DNA from: Mariniphaga sp963747515
Lineage (GTDB): Bacteria; Bacteroidota; Bacteroidia; Bacteroidales; Prolixibacteraceae
Assembly (NCBI GenBank): GCA_963747515.1
Contig: CAVVFN010000003.1
Span: 868,001 to 932,000, forward strand
DNA: 64,000 bases
Direction: 5' to 3'
Below are positions 9,548-18,306 of the stretch, piece by piece. Every line of letters begins with the position of its first letter. The first letter of the stretch is position 1. Under the pieces are notes generated by a model. That model was not told the DNA's origin and did not search any database. It worked only from the letters and a program-made list of their open reading frames with translations. The translations under genes were made by a program, and so were the position numbers.

Positions 9548-11971
9548 ATGGCTATGGAAAAAAAAATAAAACGTCCGGTTCATATTCCAGTAGAGGGAGT
9601 TGATAATGAGCATAATGCCCGCATACTCGAAGAAAAATTAAATAAAATTAAGGGAATAGCTTTCCAAAGAGTGGAAGTCAACAATCGCAGAGCGGTAATT
9701 GAACCCGCCAACGGGTTAGCCATTTTGCCCCAAGCAGTTAAAGTAATCCGCAGTCTGGGCTATGAGGTACCTGTAATAAAAAAAACATTTCCTGTATTGC
9801 ATCTGAGTTGTGCATCATGTGCAGTGAGTGCCCAAAGCATGGTAAAAGCAAAAGAAGGTGTAATTGATGCATCGGTAAATTTTGCCACAACTTCGCTTAC
9901 AGTGGAATATCTGCCCAATTTAGTTGGCCCTGAAGACATGCAGAAAGCACTTCAATCGGTAGGATATGACTTATTAATTGATACCAAGTCCGATACATCC
10001 GACGTACTTGATGAAATCAGGGAGCAAAAGTACAAAAAGCTCAAGCGGCGAACTGCAGGTGCAATTCTGTTATCGGTTCCTGTAGTTATAATTGGTATGT
10101 TTTTTATGAACATGCCATTTGCCAATGAAATTATGTGGATTCTCTCCACTCCGGTTATTATGATCTTTGGCCGCGATTTCTATATTAATGCCTGGAAACA
10201 GGCAAAACATCGTGCTGCAAATATGGATACCCTGGTGGCATTAAGCACAGGAGTAGCCTATTCTTTCAGTGTTTTCAACACTCTATGGCCCGAATTCTGG
10301 TATACCAGGGGGTTACATGCCCATGTTTATTTTGAAGCAGCAACAGTGATTATTGCATTTATAATGCTGGGAAAGCTCCTGGAGGAGAAAGCTAAGGGCA
10401 ATACTTCGAATGCCATTAAAAATTTAATGGGCCTTCAGCCTAAAAAAGTAACCGTACTGCTGAATGATGGCCATCAGATTCAAATACCGGTTGAAAAAAT
10501 ACAAAAAGGGGATATGGTAATGGTTAAACCGGGTGAGAAAATAGCGGTAGACGGCTCGGTTACCCATGGAAATTCCTATGTTGATGAAAGTATGTTGACC
10601 GGTGAACCTGTTCCTGTTCTTAAATCAGAAAATGAAAAGGTTTATGCAGGTACAATAAACCAAAAAGGAAGTTTTAATTTCCGTGCCGAAAAAGTAGGTT
10701 CCGAAACCATGCTGGCCCAGATAATAAAAATGGTTCAGGATGCCCAGGGAAGTAAAGCACCTGTTCAGAAACTGGTGGATAAAATTGCAGGAATATTTGT
10801 ACCGACAGTAATTACTATTGCACTGGTTGCTTTTGCGACCTGGATAATATTTGGCGGTGAAGCAGGATTTACCCAGGGACTGCTTGCATTGATTACCGTG
10901 TTGGTTATTGCCTGCCCCTGTGCACTCGGCCTTGCTACCCCAACAGCCATCATGGTTGGTGTTGGCAAAGGCGCTGAAAACGGTATATTAATTAAAGATG
11001 CTGAGAGCCTGGAATTGGCCAAAGATATAGATGCCGTTGTGCTCGATAAAACCGGAACAATTACTGAAGGAAAACCTGTTGTATCTGATGAATACTGGCT
11101 TGAAAGTGATAATCTGGAAAAGCATGTATTATTCAGTATCGAAAAAAAATCGGAACATCCCCTGGCTGATGCCATAGTAAATTATTACCCGAATTTAAAT
11201 GAGGACCCGCTTATAAATTTTGAAAGCATCACTGGAAAGGGTGCTACAGCCAAATTAGGCGAAAAAAATTATTTTGTCGGAAACAAAAAGCTGCTTGATG
11301 AAAATAACATTTTAATATCAGAAGAATTAGTTAAAAAAGCAGCTTATTGGAGTAGTGAATCCAAAACAATAATCTGGTTTGCAGAAAATAAAAAGGCCCT
11401 GGCTGTATTTGCCATAGCCGATAAAATAAAGGCAACCTCTGCGGAAGCTGTCAACCGCCTGCAGAAAGCAGGTATTGAGGTATATATGCTTACAGGTGAT
11501 AATGAAACTACAGCAAAAGCCATAGCCGCAAAAGTAGGAATCAAAAATTTCAGGGCTGAAGTTATGCCTGCTCAGAAAGCAGAATTTATTAAACAGTTGC
11601 AGGATAAAGGGAAAAAGGTAGCCATGGCAGGCGATGGAATAAACGACAGTGCTGCTTTGGCACAGGCTGATGTCAGTATTGCTATGGCAAAAGGCAGCGA
11701 TATCGCTATGGATGTGGCTAAAATGACCATTATTTCTTCCGACCTGAATAAAATTCCAATGGCAATTAAGTTGTCGAGGCAAACAGTGAGAACCATTCGC
11801 CAGAATCTTTTCTGGGCTTTTGTTTACAATTTAATAGGCATACCCATTGCGGCAGGCATTTTGTATCCCATAAATGGTTTTTTGCTAAATCCCATGATTG
11901 CAGGAGCAGCAATGGCTTTAAGCAGTGTAAGCGTTGTAAGCAACAGCCTGCGCCTTAAAAGGAAAAAATAA
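9548..11971 (+). CDS. copA: copper-exporting P1B-type ATPase CopA
   Basis: Seen: 807 residues. Two HMA-like domains lie at the N-terminus: the first (residues 8-75) has no CxxC, the second has HLSCASCAVSAQS (Cys88, Cys91). Eight membrane helices are predicted; the transport site is CPC (456-458) in ACPCALGLATPTA. Further motifs are the TGEP actuator loop, DKTGT with phosphorylated Asp500, SEHPLADA and GDGINDSAAL near 696. Known: this motif set with CPC defines Cu(+)/Ag(+) exporters (P1B-1). The upstream HMA-AraC gene is the likely regulator. Silver or another monovalent metal is an alternative substrate. The cysteine-free first HMA domain is unusual and could be structural. Confidence 0.95.
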   Translation: MAMEKKIKRPVHIPVEGVDNEHNARILEEKLNKIKGIAFQRVEVNNRRAVIEPANGLAILPQAVKVIRSLGYEVPVIKKTFPVLHLSCASCAVSAQSMVKAKEGVIDASVNFATTSLTVEYLPNLVGPEDMQKALQSVGYDLLIDTKSDTSDVLDEIREQKYKKLKRRTAGAILLSVPVVIIGMFFMNMPFANEIMWILSTPVIMIFGRDFYINAWKQAKHRAANMDTLVALSTGVAYSFSVFNTLWPEFWYTRGLHAHVYFEAATVIIAFIMLGKLLEEKAKGNTSNAIKNLMGLQPKKVTVLLNDGHQIQIPVEKIQKGDMVMVKPGEKIAVDGSVTHGNSYVDESMLTGEPVPVLKSENEKVYAGTINQKGSFNFRAEKVGSETMLAQIIKMVQDAQGSKAPVQKLVDKIAGIFVPTVITIALVAFATWIIFGGEAGFTQGLLALITVLVIACPCALGLATPTAIMVGVGKGAENGILIKDAESLELAKDIDAVVLDKTGTITEGKPVVSDEYWLESDNLEKHVLFSIEKKSEHPLADAIVNYYPNLNEDPLINFESITGKGATAKLGEKNYFVGNKKLLDENNILISEELVKKAAYWSSESKTIIWFAENKKALAVFAIADKIKATSAEAVNRLQKAGIEVYMLTGDNETTAKAIAAKVGIKNFRAEVMPAQKAEFIKQLQDKGKKVAMAGDGINDSAALAQADVSIAMAKGSDIAMDVAKMTIISSDLNKIPMAIKLSRQTVRTIRQNLFWAFVYNLIGIPIAAGILYPINGFLLNPMIAGAAMALSSVSVVSNSLRLKRKK

Positions 11972-12072
11972 CTGCCTGTTTTTTCGGGTTGCTGGAACCT
12001 GCAGGACATAAAAATGTTAATAGAATAGGCACTTCTCCTAAAGGGATGTGCCCCAAAACACATATTTCTACT

Positions 12073-13776
12073 ATGAAGCACAATAATTTGATAGCTGGCA
12101 TTTTGAATTTTTTCATACTCATTTCTGTGTGCAATTCAGTCAGGGCGCAGGAGAAAACCGACGATTTTTCATTGAGAAAGCTGTTTGGCCTGTCGTCAGA
12201 AAAAGATGATATCCATATAAACCAGTATGTTAAACTAAATGAACTTTCGGAATGGGCGCAGGAATCTGAACGGTTTTACCGAAACAGAGAATATCGCCCT
12301 GTTTGGTTTGATAATGGAAAAATGAATCAAAAGGGGAAGGAACTTACGCAAGAATTAAAACAATCATGGGAAGAAGGATTACCAGAACCAATCGTTTATC
12401 TGGCAAAAGTTGAAAAAATAGAAGTGAACATGCGAAAGCGCTCAGCAGAAATCCATTCCTTTGCCCAAATGTTTTCCAAAGCAGATGTGTATCTGACTCA
12501 GGCATACTTTGATTATGCATCTAAAATTTCAACAGGAATTCTCAATCCTGAAGATTTAAATATTGTATGGGAAATTTTGCCAAAACCGGTTAATCTTGTC
12601 AGTCATTTGGAAAAGGCGCTTGAAAGTAAAAATATAGCCGAATCGTTTGACGACCTGAAACCAAAGCATGAGCAGTACGACCTGCTGCTGAAGGCATTTC
12701 ATGATTTAATGGCTGTTAAAAACAATGGAGGCTGGCAGCTCCCAGGTTCGTTTCCTCCCCTTAAGGAATATGATTCCCATCAGAATGTGGTGCGTATAAA
12801 AGAATATCTGCAGTCCACAGGTGATTTGAAGAATAGCGACTCAATCTATATACATTCTCCTTATTTTGATGATAAGCTGAATCGGTCGGTGAAAATCTTT
12901 CAGCAAAGACATGGACTTAAACAAGATGGAATTGTTGGAGAAGCAACCCTGAAACAAATGAATGTTCCCCTTCAATACCGTCTCGATCAACTCAGGATTA
13001 ATATTGACAGAATTCGTTGGTGGCCCCGGGATTTTGGAGCAGACTATATTGTCGTTAACATTCCCGATTACTCCTTTACATTTTATAAGAGTGGCCATCC
13101 GGTTCAGGAAATGAAGGTGGTGGTAGGTAAAAATGAAAATTATACTCCTGTATTGGAAGATACCCTCTATTCCATTGTTTTCAATCCTTCATGGAATGTA
13201 CCCAACAGCATTGCAACTGAAGAATTGTTCCCTAAAATGTTAAACGATACCACTTTTATGGAACGAAACAATTACTCAATATTACGGAAGTCGTATGTAA
13301 GCGAGGATACAATTAATATAAAGGAGTACGACTGGTCGAAAGTTTCACGCGACAGTTTTCCTTTTTTTATAGTACAGCTTCCCGGGGCCTATAATTCCCT
13401 TGGACAAATTCAATTTATGCTGCAAAACCAGTACAGCATTTTTATGCACGACACACCAGCCGATTATCTTTTTGATATTGCGCAACGCGATTTCAGCCAT
13501 GGATGCATTCGCCTTGAAAAGCCCAAACAGCTGGCAATGATATTGCTCAACGAACAACTGCCCTCCGATACTCTTTTGAATTATTTTGCTGATGAGAAAA
13601 AACGGGTAGTTAATCTGAAAAAAAAGATACCGGTTCACATCATGTACCAAACAGCCTGGATAGAAGCAAACGAAATAAATTTTCGTGAAGATGTTTATGA
13701 ATTCGATAAAATTTCGATGGCTTTTTTCAGAAGAAATTTCCCTGAGTTGGCCTGGTCAAAGCCCGCGACAAAATAA
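12073..13776 (+). CDS. murein L,D-transpeptidase, YcbB/LdtD-like
   Basis: Seen: 567 residues from the ATG at 12073, chosen because it gives a signal peptide (NLIAGILNFFILISVCNSVRAQ); an earlier in-frame start at 11989 adds a non-signal extension. Domains: scaffold region (about 50-270), a peptidoglycan-binding segment (RSVKIFQQRHGLKQDGIVGEA, about 275-300) and a YkuD catalytic domain ending in FSHGCIRLEKP with catalytic Cys478; a His sits in the preceding FMHDTP. Known: YcbB-type enzymes form 3-3 crosslinks in peptidoglycan from tetrapeptide donors. Located in the periplasm. It follows copA by 101 bp on the same strand and precedes a second L,D-transpeptidase. Confidence 0.92.
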   Translation: MKHNNLIAGILNFFILISVCNSVRAQEKTDDFSLRKLFGLSSEKDDIHINQYVKLNELSEWAQESERFYRNREYRPVWFDNGKMNQKGKELTQELKQSWEEGLPEPIVYLAKVEKIEVNMRKRSAEIHSFAQMFSKADVYLTQAYFDYASKISTGILNPEDLNIVWEILPKPVNLVSHLEKALESKNIAESFDDLKPKHEQYDLLLKAFHDLMAVKNNGGWQLPGSFPPLKEYDSHQNVVRIKEYLQSTGDLKNSDSIYIHSPYFDDKLNRSVKIFQQRHGLKQDGIVGEATLKQMNVPLQYRLDQLRINIDRIRWWPRDFGADYIVVNIPDYSFTFYKSGHPVQEMKVVVGKNENYTPVLEDTLYSIVFNPSWNVPNSIATEELFPKMLNDTTFMERNNYSILRKSYVSEDTINIKEYDWSKVSRDSFPFFIVQLPGAYNSLGQIQFMLQNQYSIFMHDTPADYLFDIAQRDFSHGCIRLEKPKQLAMILLNEQLPSDTLLNYFADEKKRVVNLKKKIPVHIMYQTAWIEANEINFREDVYEFDKISMAFFRRNFPELAWSKPATK

Positions 13777-13869
13777 CCCTCCTTTTTGAAGCCATGGCAC
13801 GGTTGTTGAATAAGTGTAGCCGTTTGGCAATAAATAACTCAAAACATCGTAATAAATTAAAACAAAAAC

Positions 13870-14598
13870 ATGCTTACACACATGAAAAGGGTTACATGGC
13901 CGCATTTGTTTTTAACATTACTTTTTGTAATTACAGCAGCCGCAATAAAACCCATCGTGGCAAAGAATACCTTAACAAGTTCATCGCAAAGGTTATATCA
14001 TGAACTGGAATCCAATCCTTCCTCAGAGCTGCCTTCAGAGGAAGTTTTTGCCATTGCCTTTAAAGGTTACTCAGCATTGAAGGCTGTACCCGGTACAGTT
14101 AAAAAAGATATTCTTACAGTTATCGATTTCAGCCTGCCTTCAAAAGAAAAGCGGCTTTGGATTATCAATCTTGAAACAAAAGAAGTACTGTTCCACGATT
14201 ACGTGGCACATGGCCGGAATTCAGGAGAGGATGTTGCCGGAGTTTTTTCCAATAAATCCGGTTCATATATGAGTTCCATCGGTTTTTATGTAACGGGTCA
14301 AACTTACCAGGGAAAACATGGCCTGTCGTTGTTGCTGGAAGGGATGGATAAAGATTTCAACTCGAATGCAAGGAACCGGTCAATTGTAGTGCATGGAGCC
14401 GATTATGTGAATGCCGGTTTTATAAAAAAATACGGAAGACTTGGCCGAAGTCTGGGATGCCCTTCCATTCCGATGGAAATTCATAAGGATATTATTAATA
14501 CCATTAAAGATGGCAGTACCCTTTTCATATATTATCCCGATCCGGCTTTTCTTGAAAAATCAGAAGTTTTGAATATGAAAGTTATTCATCCAGCCTGA
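13870..14598 (+). CDS. murein L,D-transpeptidase catalytic domain family protein (YkuD_2)
   Basis: Seen: 242 residues; an alternative start at 13882 would shorten it by four residues. The N-terminus (WPHLFLTLLFVITAAAI) is a signal peptide or anchor. The core has VIDFSLPSKEKRLWIINLET, HGRNSGE, SIVVHGADY (His) and GRLGRSLGCPSIPME (Cys197, the expected nucleophile). Known: this family (Pfam YkuD_2) is the smaller type found widely in Gram-negatives; substrates are assumed to be peptidoglycan peptides, but few members are characterised. It lies 93 bp after the YcbB-like gene, so both may be co-expressed. The sequence is unrelated to the first enzyme outside the SxGCP/HGCxR-type motif. Confidence 0.88.
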   Translation: MLTHMKRVTWPHLFLTLLFVITAAAIKPIVAKNTLTSSSQRLYHELESNPSSELPSEEVFAIAFKGYSALKAVPGTVKKDILTVIDFSLPSKEKRLWIINLETKEVLFHDYVAHGRNSGEDVAGVFSNKSGSYMSSIGFYVTGQTYQGKHGLSLLLEGMDKDFNSNARNRSIVVHGADYVNAGFIKKYGRLGRSLGCPSIPMEIHKDIINTIKDGSTLFIYYPDPAFLEKSEVLNMKVIHPA

Positions 14599-14877
14599 CA
14601 TCATGAAATGCCTGTTTCCCCTCTAATTATCTTTAGATTACAGAACAATACAGCAAGTGATGATTCTTAAGTTTCAGGTCAACCAGTAGCTGAAAACAAA
14701 GAAAAAAATGCGCCGACAGCCTTAAACAGAGAATATTGCAAATACAGTCAGGGACATGATTTAAATTTAAAAGATGGAATGAGAAGTACCCCCTCAATAA
14801 ATCTGTCTTCAATAAGGTCACAAATTTGAGACAAACGGTATTGCTCCTCCTGTTACATAGTTAAGGCACATGAGTGA

Positions 14878-15036
14878 ATGTTGCAGAGATTAAAAGCATA
14901 TAATGAGCTTTTGAAAGGCAATGCAATTGGAAAAACCGGAGCGGGTATTATTCATCCGCCCAAACATTATTTCAACAAAAAGGAAGAAGTTTCCGGTCCG
15001 AAAGTGAACTTTTCTGTTCAAAACGGAGTATATTAA
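14878..15036 (+). CDS. possible 52-residue hypothetical protein upstream of rpiA
   Basis: An ATG at 14878 opens 52 codons (MLQRLKAYNELLKGNAIGK...) ending 19 bp before rpiA. Composition is protein-like (basic N-terminal helix, then GIIHPPKHYF), but I recognise no family, so it may be a small gene or a remnant. In the rest of the 14599-15055 gap I see nothing else. Confidence 0.3.
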   Translation: MLQRLKAYNELLKGNAIGKTGAGIIHPPKHYFNKKEEVSGPKVNFSVQNGVY

Positions 15037-15055
15037 CTACAATAGAACTCAGGTT

Positions 15056-15742
15056 ATGGAACAAAAGAAAAAAGCAGCCGGCGAAAAAGCGGCCGAATAT
15101 GTTGAAGATGGAATGGTTATTGGATTGGGAACCGGAACAACTGCATGGTATTTCATAAAAAAACTTGGGGAACTGGTCTCAGAAGGATTGTTTATAAAGG
15201 CAGTTACCACCTCAAACGCCGCGGAGAAAATGGCATCTGGTCTTCATATTCCCATGTTTTCTGTTGATGAGGTAGCCGGCATCGATCTTCTTGTTGATGG
15301 AGTAGATGAAATTGATGGCGGCTTCAATGCAATAAAGGGAGGCGGAGGTGCCTTATTCAGGGAAAAACTCATTGCAAAAATCTCCAGGCGGATCATCTGG
15401 ATTATGGACGACAGCAAATACACCGATGCCCTGGGAGGAATCGCCCTTCCCGTGGAAATTCTTCCCTTTGGTTATACGCATACACTTAAAAAACTGACCA
15501 GAATGTCCCTCAATCCTACCCTGCGCCTTTTTGATGAGGAACCTTTTGTTACCGATAACGGAAACTACATTCTCGATTTGCACCTGGAAAGACCAGTAAA
15601 CCCCGAAAACTTGATAAGAAAACTGGACGGTGTAACCGGAGCCCTCGAGCACGGCCTTTTTTTAAATATGTGCGAGCGCATCATCATCGGAAAGGATGAA
15701 GGGGTGGACATACTGGAAAATAAATCATTCATTCCAAAATAA
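15056..15742 (+). CDS. rpiA: ribose-5-phosphate isomerase A
   Basis: Seen: 228 residues. Substrate-loop motif GLGTGTTAWYF at about 22-32, then VTTSNAAEKMA, DGVDEIDGGFNAIKGGGGALFREK (catalytic Asp/Glu region, about 82-105), and IWIMDDSKY. Known: RpiA interconverts ribose 5-phosphate and ribulose 5-phosphate in the non-oxidative pentose phosphate pathway; 220-230 residues is the usual length. Cytoplasmic. Convergent with the MarC gene, the two being separated by the palindromic repeat array and a terminator hairpin. No other pentose-pathway gene is near. Confidence 0.97.
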   Translation: MEQKKKAAGEKAAEYVEDGMVIGLGTGTTAWYFIKKLGELVSEGLFIKAVTTSNAAEKMASGLHIPMFSVDEVAGIDLLVDGVDEIDGGFNAIKGGGGALFREKLIAKISRRIIWIMDDSKYTDALGGIALPVEILPFGYTHTLKKLTRMSLNPTLRLFDEEPFVTDNGNYILDLHLERPVNPENLIRKLDGVTGALEHGLFLNMCERIIIGKDEGVDILENKSFIPK

Positions 15743-15815
15743 CCATCAACTCCCGGCAAAAGAAATAATCCCAATTCGTGTATAGCTATAACTTTGTCAA
15801 GATCAACTACAAATT

Positions 15816-15914
15816 AAATTCGTACTATCTTCGTGCTTTATTCGTATTAAATTCGCAACGACATGAATTTAATGCGAAGATAGTGCGAAGGTAATGCGAA
15901 GATAATGCGAAGAT
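15816..15914. repeat. palindromic array of 11-bp units
   Basis: Nine 11-bp blocks in one phase: four inverted units (15816-15859, core TTCG), an 11-bp spacer (15860-15870) and four direct units (15871-15914, for example aatgcgaagat, agtgcgaaggt, aatgcgaagat, aatgcgaagat). The arms pair almost continuously from about 15819 to 15900 around a 10-nt loop at 15855-15864, with an exact 9-bp inner stem (15846-15854 / 15865-15873). It sits between the convergent rpiA and MarC genes. A second element of the same design is at 44766-44868. Function unknown. Confidence 0.8.
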
Positions 15915-15932
15915 TCTCTGGAGAAAATATGG

Positions 15933-15963
15933 TAAAAACAGGTATAAAACATACCTGTTTTAC
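15933..15963 (-). terminator. bidirectional hairpin terminator between rpiA and the MarC gene
   Basis: An exact 11-bp stem (15935-15945 / 15951-15961, aaaacaggtat with its complement) around a 5-nt loop. Read on the minus strand it ends in a short U-run, suiting the MarC gene that stops at 15998; on the plus strand it could also end rpiA transcripts. Confidence 0.6.
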
Positions 15964-15997
15964 CCGTTTATTTGAAAAAAGAAGGATAGATTATTTT

Positions 15998-16648
15998 TTA
16001 AAATCCGTTTGAAAGGAATGGAAAAATCTCATTGAGGCCTTCCACTATAAATTGTACAGCAATGGCTGCGACAATAATTCCCAGCAGACGCGAAAGAATA
16101 TTAAAAACTATAGGATCAATCCTTCTTTCAATTGTGCCGGAGAAATAAAAAACCAGAAGCAGAAACCCCAGAACCATTAGAAGGATTATAGATAAAAAAA
16201 CCAAATCAGTAACTTCGGTTGTTTTATTTCCATACAACAGGACGGTTGTCATGGAACCCGGACCTGACATCATGGGAATGGCCATTGGAACAATAATATC
16301 TCTAAACCTGTTTTTTGCAATTTGAAAATCGCCATCGCCCGATATTTTTCTGTTTTCCTGCTTAAATCCGGTGCCGTTCACCATCGAAAGTCCGGTAAAC
16401 AGCAATAAAATACCTCCGGCAATTTGGAAAACCGGCAGATTGATTGAAAAAAATGATAATATGTATTTCCCTCCAATTAGAAACACCAGTAAAACTGCAG
16501 CAGCAGTACCCACAATCATCATTGCTGTTTCACTGCGGGCTTTCGCCTCAAGGTCATCGGTAAGCTGAATCCATATAGGCAAGATACTTAATGGATTGAC
16601 AATGGCAATCATGGCTGCCAGAAAGTTTAAATACAAGTCCCAATTCAT
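15998..16648 (-). CDS. MarC family integral membrane protein
   Basis: Seen: 216 residues, six hydrophobic helices. The N-terminus AMIAIVNPLSILPIWIQLT matches the family NPxG/ALPxFlxLT signature, with the second repeat at MAIPMMSGPGSMTTVLLYG. Known: MarC/UPF0056 proteins (originally called multiple antibiotic resistance proteins) have an NAAT-type transporter fold; their substrate remains undetermined, and the resistance role was not upheld. Inner membrane. Divergent from fumC, with 134 bp between the starts. Confidence 0.93.
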   Translation of the reverse strand: MNWDLYLNFLAAMIAIVNPLSILPIWIQLTDDLEAKARSETAMMIVGTAAAVLLVFLIGGKYILSFFSINLPVFQIAGGILLLFTGLSMVNGTGFKQENRKISGDGDFQIAKNRFRDIIVPMAIPMMSGPGSMTTVLLYGNKTTEVTDLVFLSIILLMVLGFLLLVFYFSGTIERRIDPIVFNILSRLLGIIVAAIAVQFIVEGLNEIFPFLSNGF

Positions 16649-16782
16649 CCGGTTTTCTTTTAGTAAACAAAAGATATGTAAAACTGTTCGTTAGAAAAAG
16701 CGGTTACTTCATCAGTTGTCTTTCCGTTAAAACCGTTTGAAAGTTAAATGTCAGATTATAAAAAACACCAATTAACAGAAAT

Positions 16783-18189
16783 ATGGAATACAGAATAGAA
16801 AAAGACACCATGGGGGAAGTAAAAGTGCCGGCTGATAAATACTGGGGGGCTCAGACTGAACGATCGAGAAATAACTTTCGCATAGGGCCATCCTCCTCTA
16901 TGCCGCGTGAAATAATTTTAGGTTTTGCCCTGTTGAAGAAGGCTGCAGCAATGGCTAATGCGGAATTGAATGTACTTTCAGCTGAGAAAAGAGATTTGAT
17001 TGCGGGAGTTTGTGATGAGATAGCAGCGGGAAAGCTATACGACCAATTTCCATTGGTCATCTGGCAAACCGGCTCAGGGACCCAAAGTAATATGAATGTG
17101 AACGAAGTGATTGCCAACCGTGCCCATGTGCTTTCAGGTAAAGTTCTGGGCGAAGGGGAAAAACCCATTCATCCGAACGATGATGTAAATAAATCACAAT
17201 CATCGAACGACACATTTCCAACAGCCATGCATATTGCCTGTTATAAAATGATAAAGGAGGTTACCATTCCGGGTATAGAGCAACTTCGAAATACTTTGCA
17301 CCGGAAAGCAGAGCAATATAAGGATGTGGTTAAAATTGGAAGGACCCACCTGATGGATGCCACCCCTCTCACTCTTGGACAAGAGTTCTCGGGTTATGTA
17401 GCACAACTTGATCATGGACTGAAGGCATTAAACAATACACTCTCCCATTTGGCAGAGCTTGCTCTTGGCGGCACTGCCGTGGGCACGGGAATGAATGCGC
17501 CAAAAGGCTATGATGTGCTGGTAGCTAAAAAGATAGCCGAACTGACAGGTTATCCTTTTGTAACCGCACCCAATAAATTTGAAGCCCTGGCAGCCCACGA
17601 TGCACTGGTAGAATCTCATGGCGCCCTGAAACAATTGGCTGTCTCGCTCAATAAAATTGCCAACGACATTCGACTGATGGCATCAGGCCCGCGCTCAGGA
17701 ATTGGAGAGTTGATCCTGCCAGCCAATGAACCCGGCTCCTCTATCATGCCCGGAAAGGTTAATCCCACACAAAACGAGGCTCTTACTATGGTATGTTCAC
17801 AGGTAATGGGAAACGACGTAACCATTTCAGTGGGTGGTACCCAAGGGCATTTCGAACTGAATGTATTTAAACCGGTGATGGCAGCTGCCTTTCTTCAAAG
17901 CGCCCGCCTGCTTGGCGATGCATGCGCTTCTTTTGAGGAGCATTGTGCCGCCGGCATGGAACCCAATACCAAAGTTATTGAAATCCTGCTCAATAATTCA
18001 CTGATGCTGGTTACTGCCCTGAATCCGAAAATTGGTTATTATAAGGCAGCCGAAATCGCCCAGAGGGCTCATACAAATGGCACTACATTAAAAGATGCTG
18101 CAATCCAGCTGGGATATCTAACTTCTGAACAATACGATGACTGGGTAAAACCACATGAAATGACCGGTAATTTTAAAAAACATAAATAA
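16783..18189 (+). CDS. fumC: fumarate hydratase class II
   Basis: Seen: 468 residues. Signature loop GSSIMPGKVNPTQNEAL near 316-332 holds the catalytic serine; GSGTQSNMNVNEVIANRA (about 100) and KIGRTHLMDATPLTLGQE (about 185) are the other two conserved active-site regions. Known: class II fumarase reversibly hydrates fumarate to L-malate in the TCA cycle, is iron-independent and forms a homotetramer. TSGSGTQxNMN and the N-terminal IEKDTMGEVKVPADKYWGAQTERS favour FumC over aspartate ammonia-lyase, which shares the fold. Cytoplasmic. It appears to be a single-gene transcript. Confidence 0.96.
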   Translation: MEYRIEKDTMGEVKVPADKYWGAQTERSRNNFRIGPSSSMPREIILGFALLKKAAAMANAELNVLSAEKRDLIAGVCDEIAAGKLYDQFPLVIWQTGSGTQSNMNVNEVIANRAHVLSGKVLGEGEKPIHPNDDVNKSQSSNDTFPTAMHIACYKMIKEVTIPGIEQLRNTLHRKAEQYKDVVKIGRTHLMDATPLTLGQEFSGYVAQLDHGLKALNNTLSHLAELALGGTAVGTGMNAPKGYDVLVAKKIAELTGYPFVTAPNKFEALAAHDALVESHGALKQLAVSLNKIANDIRLMASGPRSGIGELILPANEPGSSIMPGKVNPTQNEALTMVCSQVMGNDVTISVGGTQGHFELNVFKPVMAAAFLQSARLLGDACASFEEHCAAGMEPNTKVIEILLNNSLMLVTALNPKIGYYKAAEIAQRAHTNGTTLKDAAIQLGYLTSEQYDDWVKPHEMTGNFKKHK

Positions 18190-18306
18190 TAAAAACTCCC
18201 TCTTCATTGTAAATGATGGTAAAAATAATGAATTAAAAACTGCATATTCCCCTATTGGTTTGCTAATTCTATCATTCCGATTATTTTTGCCATGCAATAA
18301 AAAAAG

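Noticed and set aside
15816..15914. Possible CRISPR array
   Set aside because: The units are only 11 bp with no unique spacers, half of them are inverted, and no cas gene is present.
16783..18189. Aspartate ammonia-lyase instead of fumarase
   Set aside because: The N-terminal block and the GSGTQSNMN segment fit class II fumarase better.
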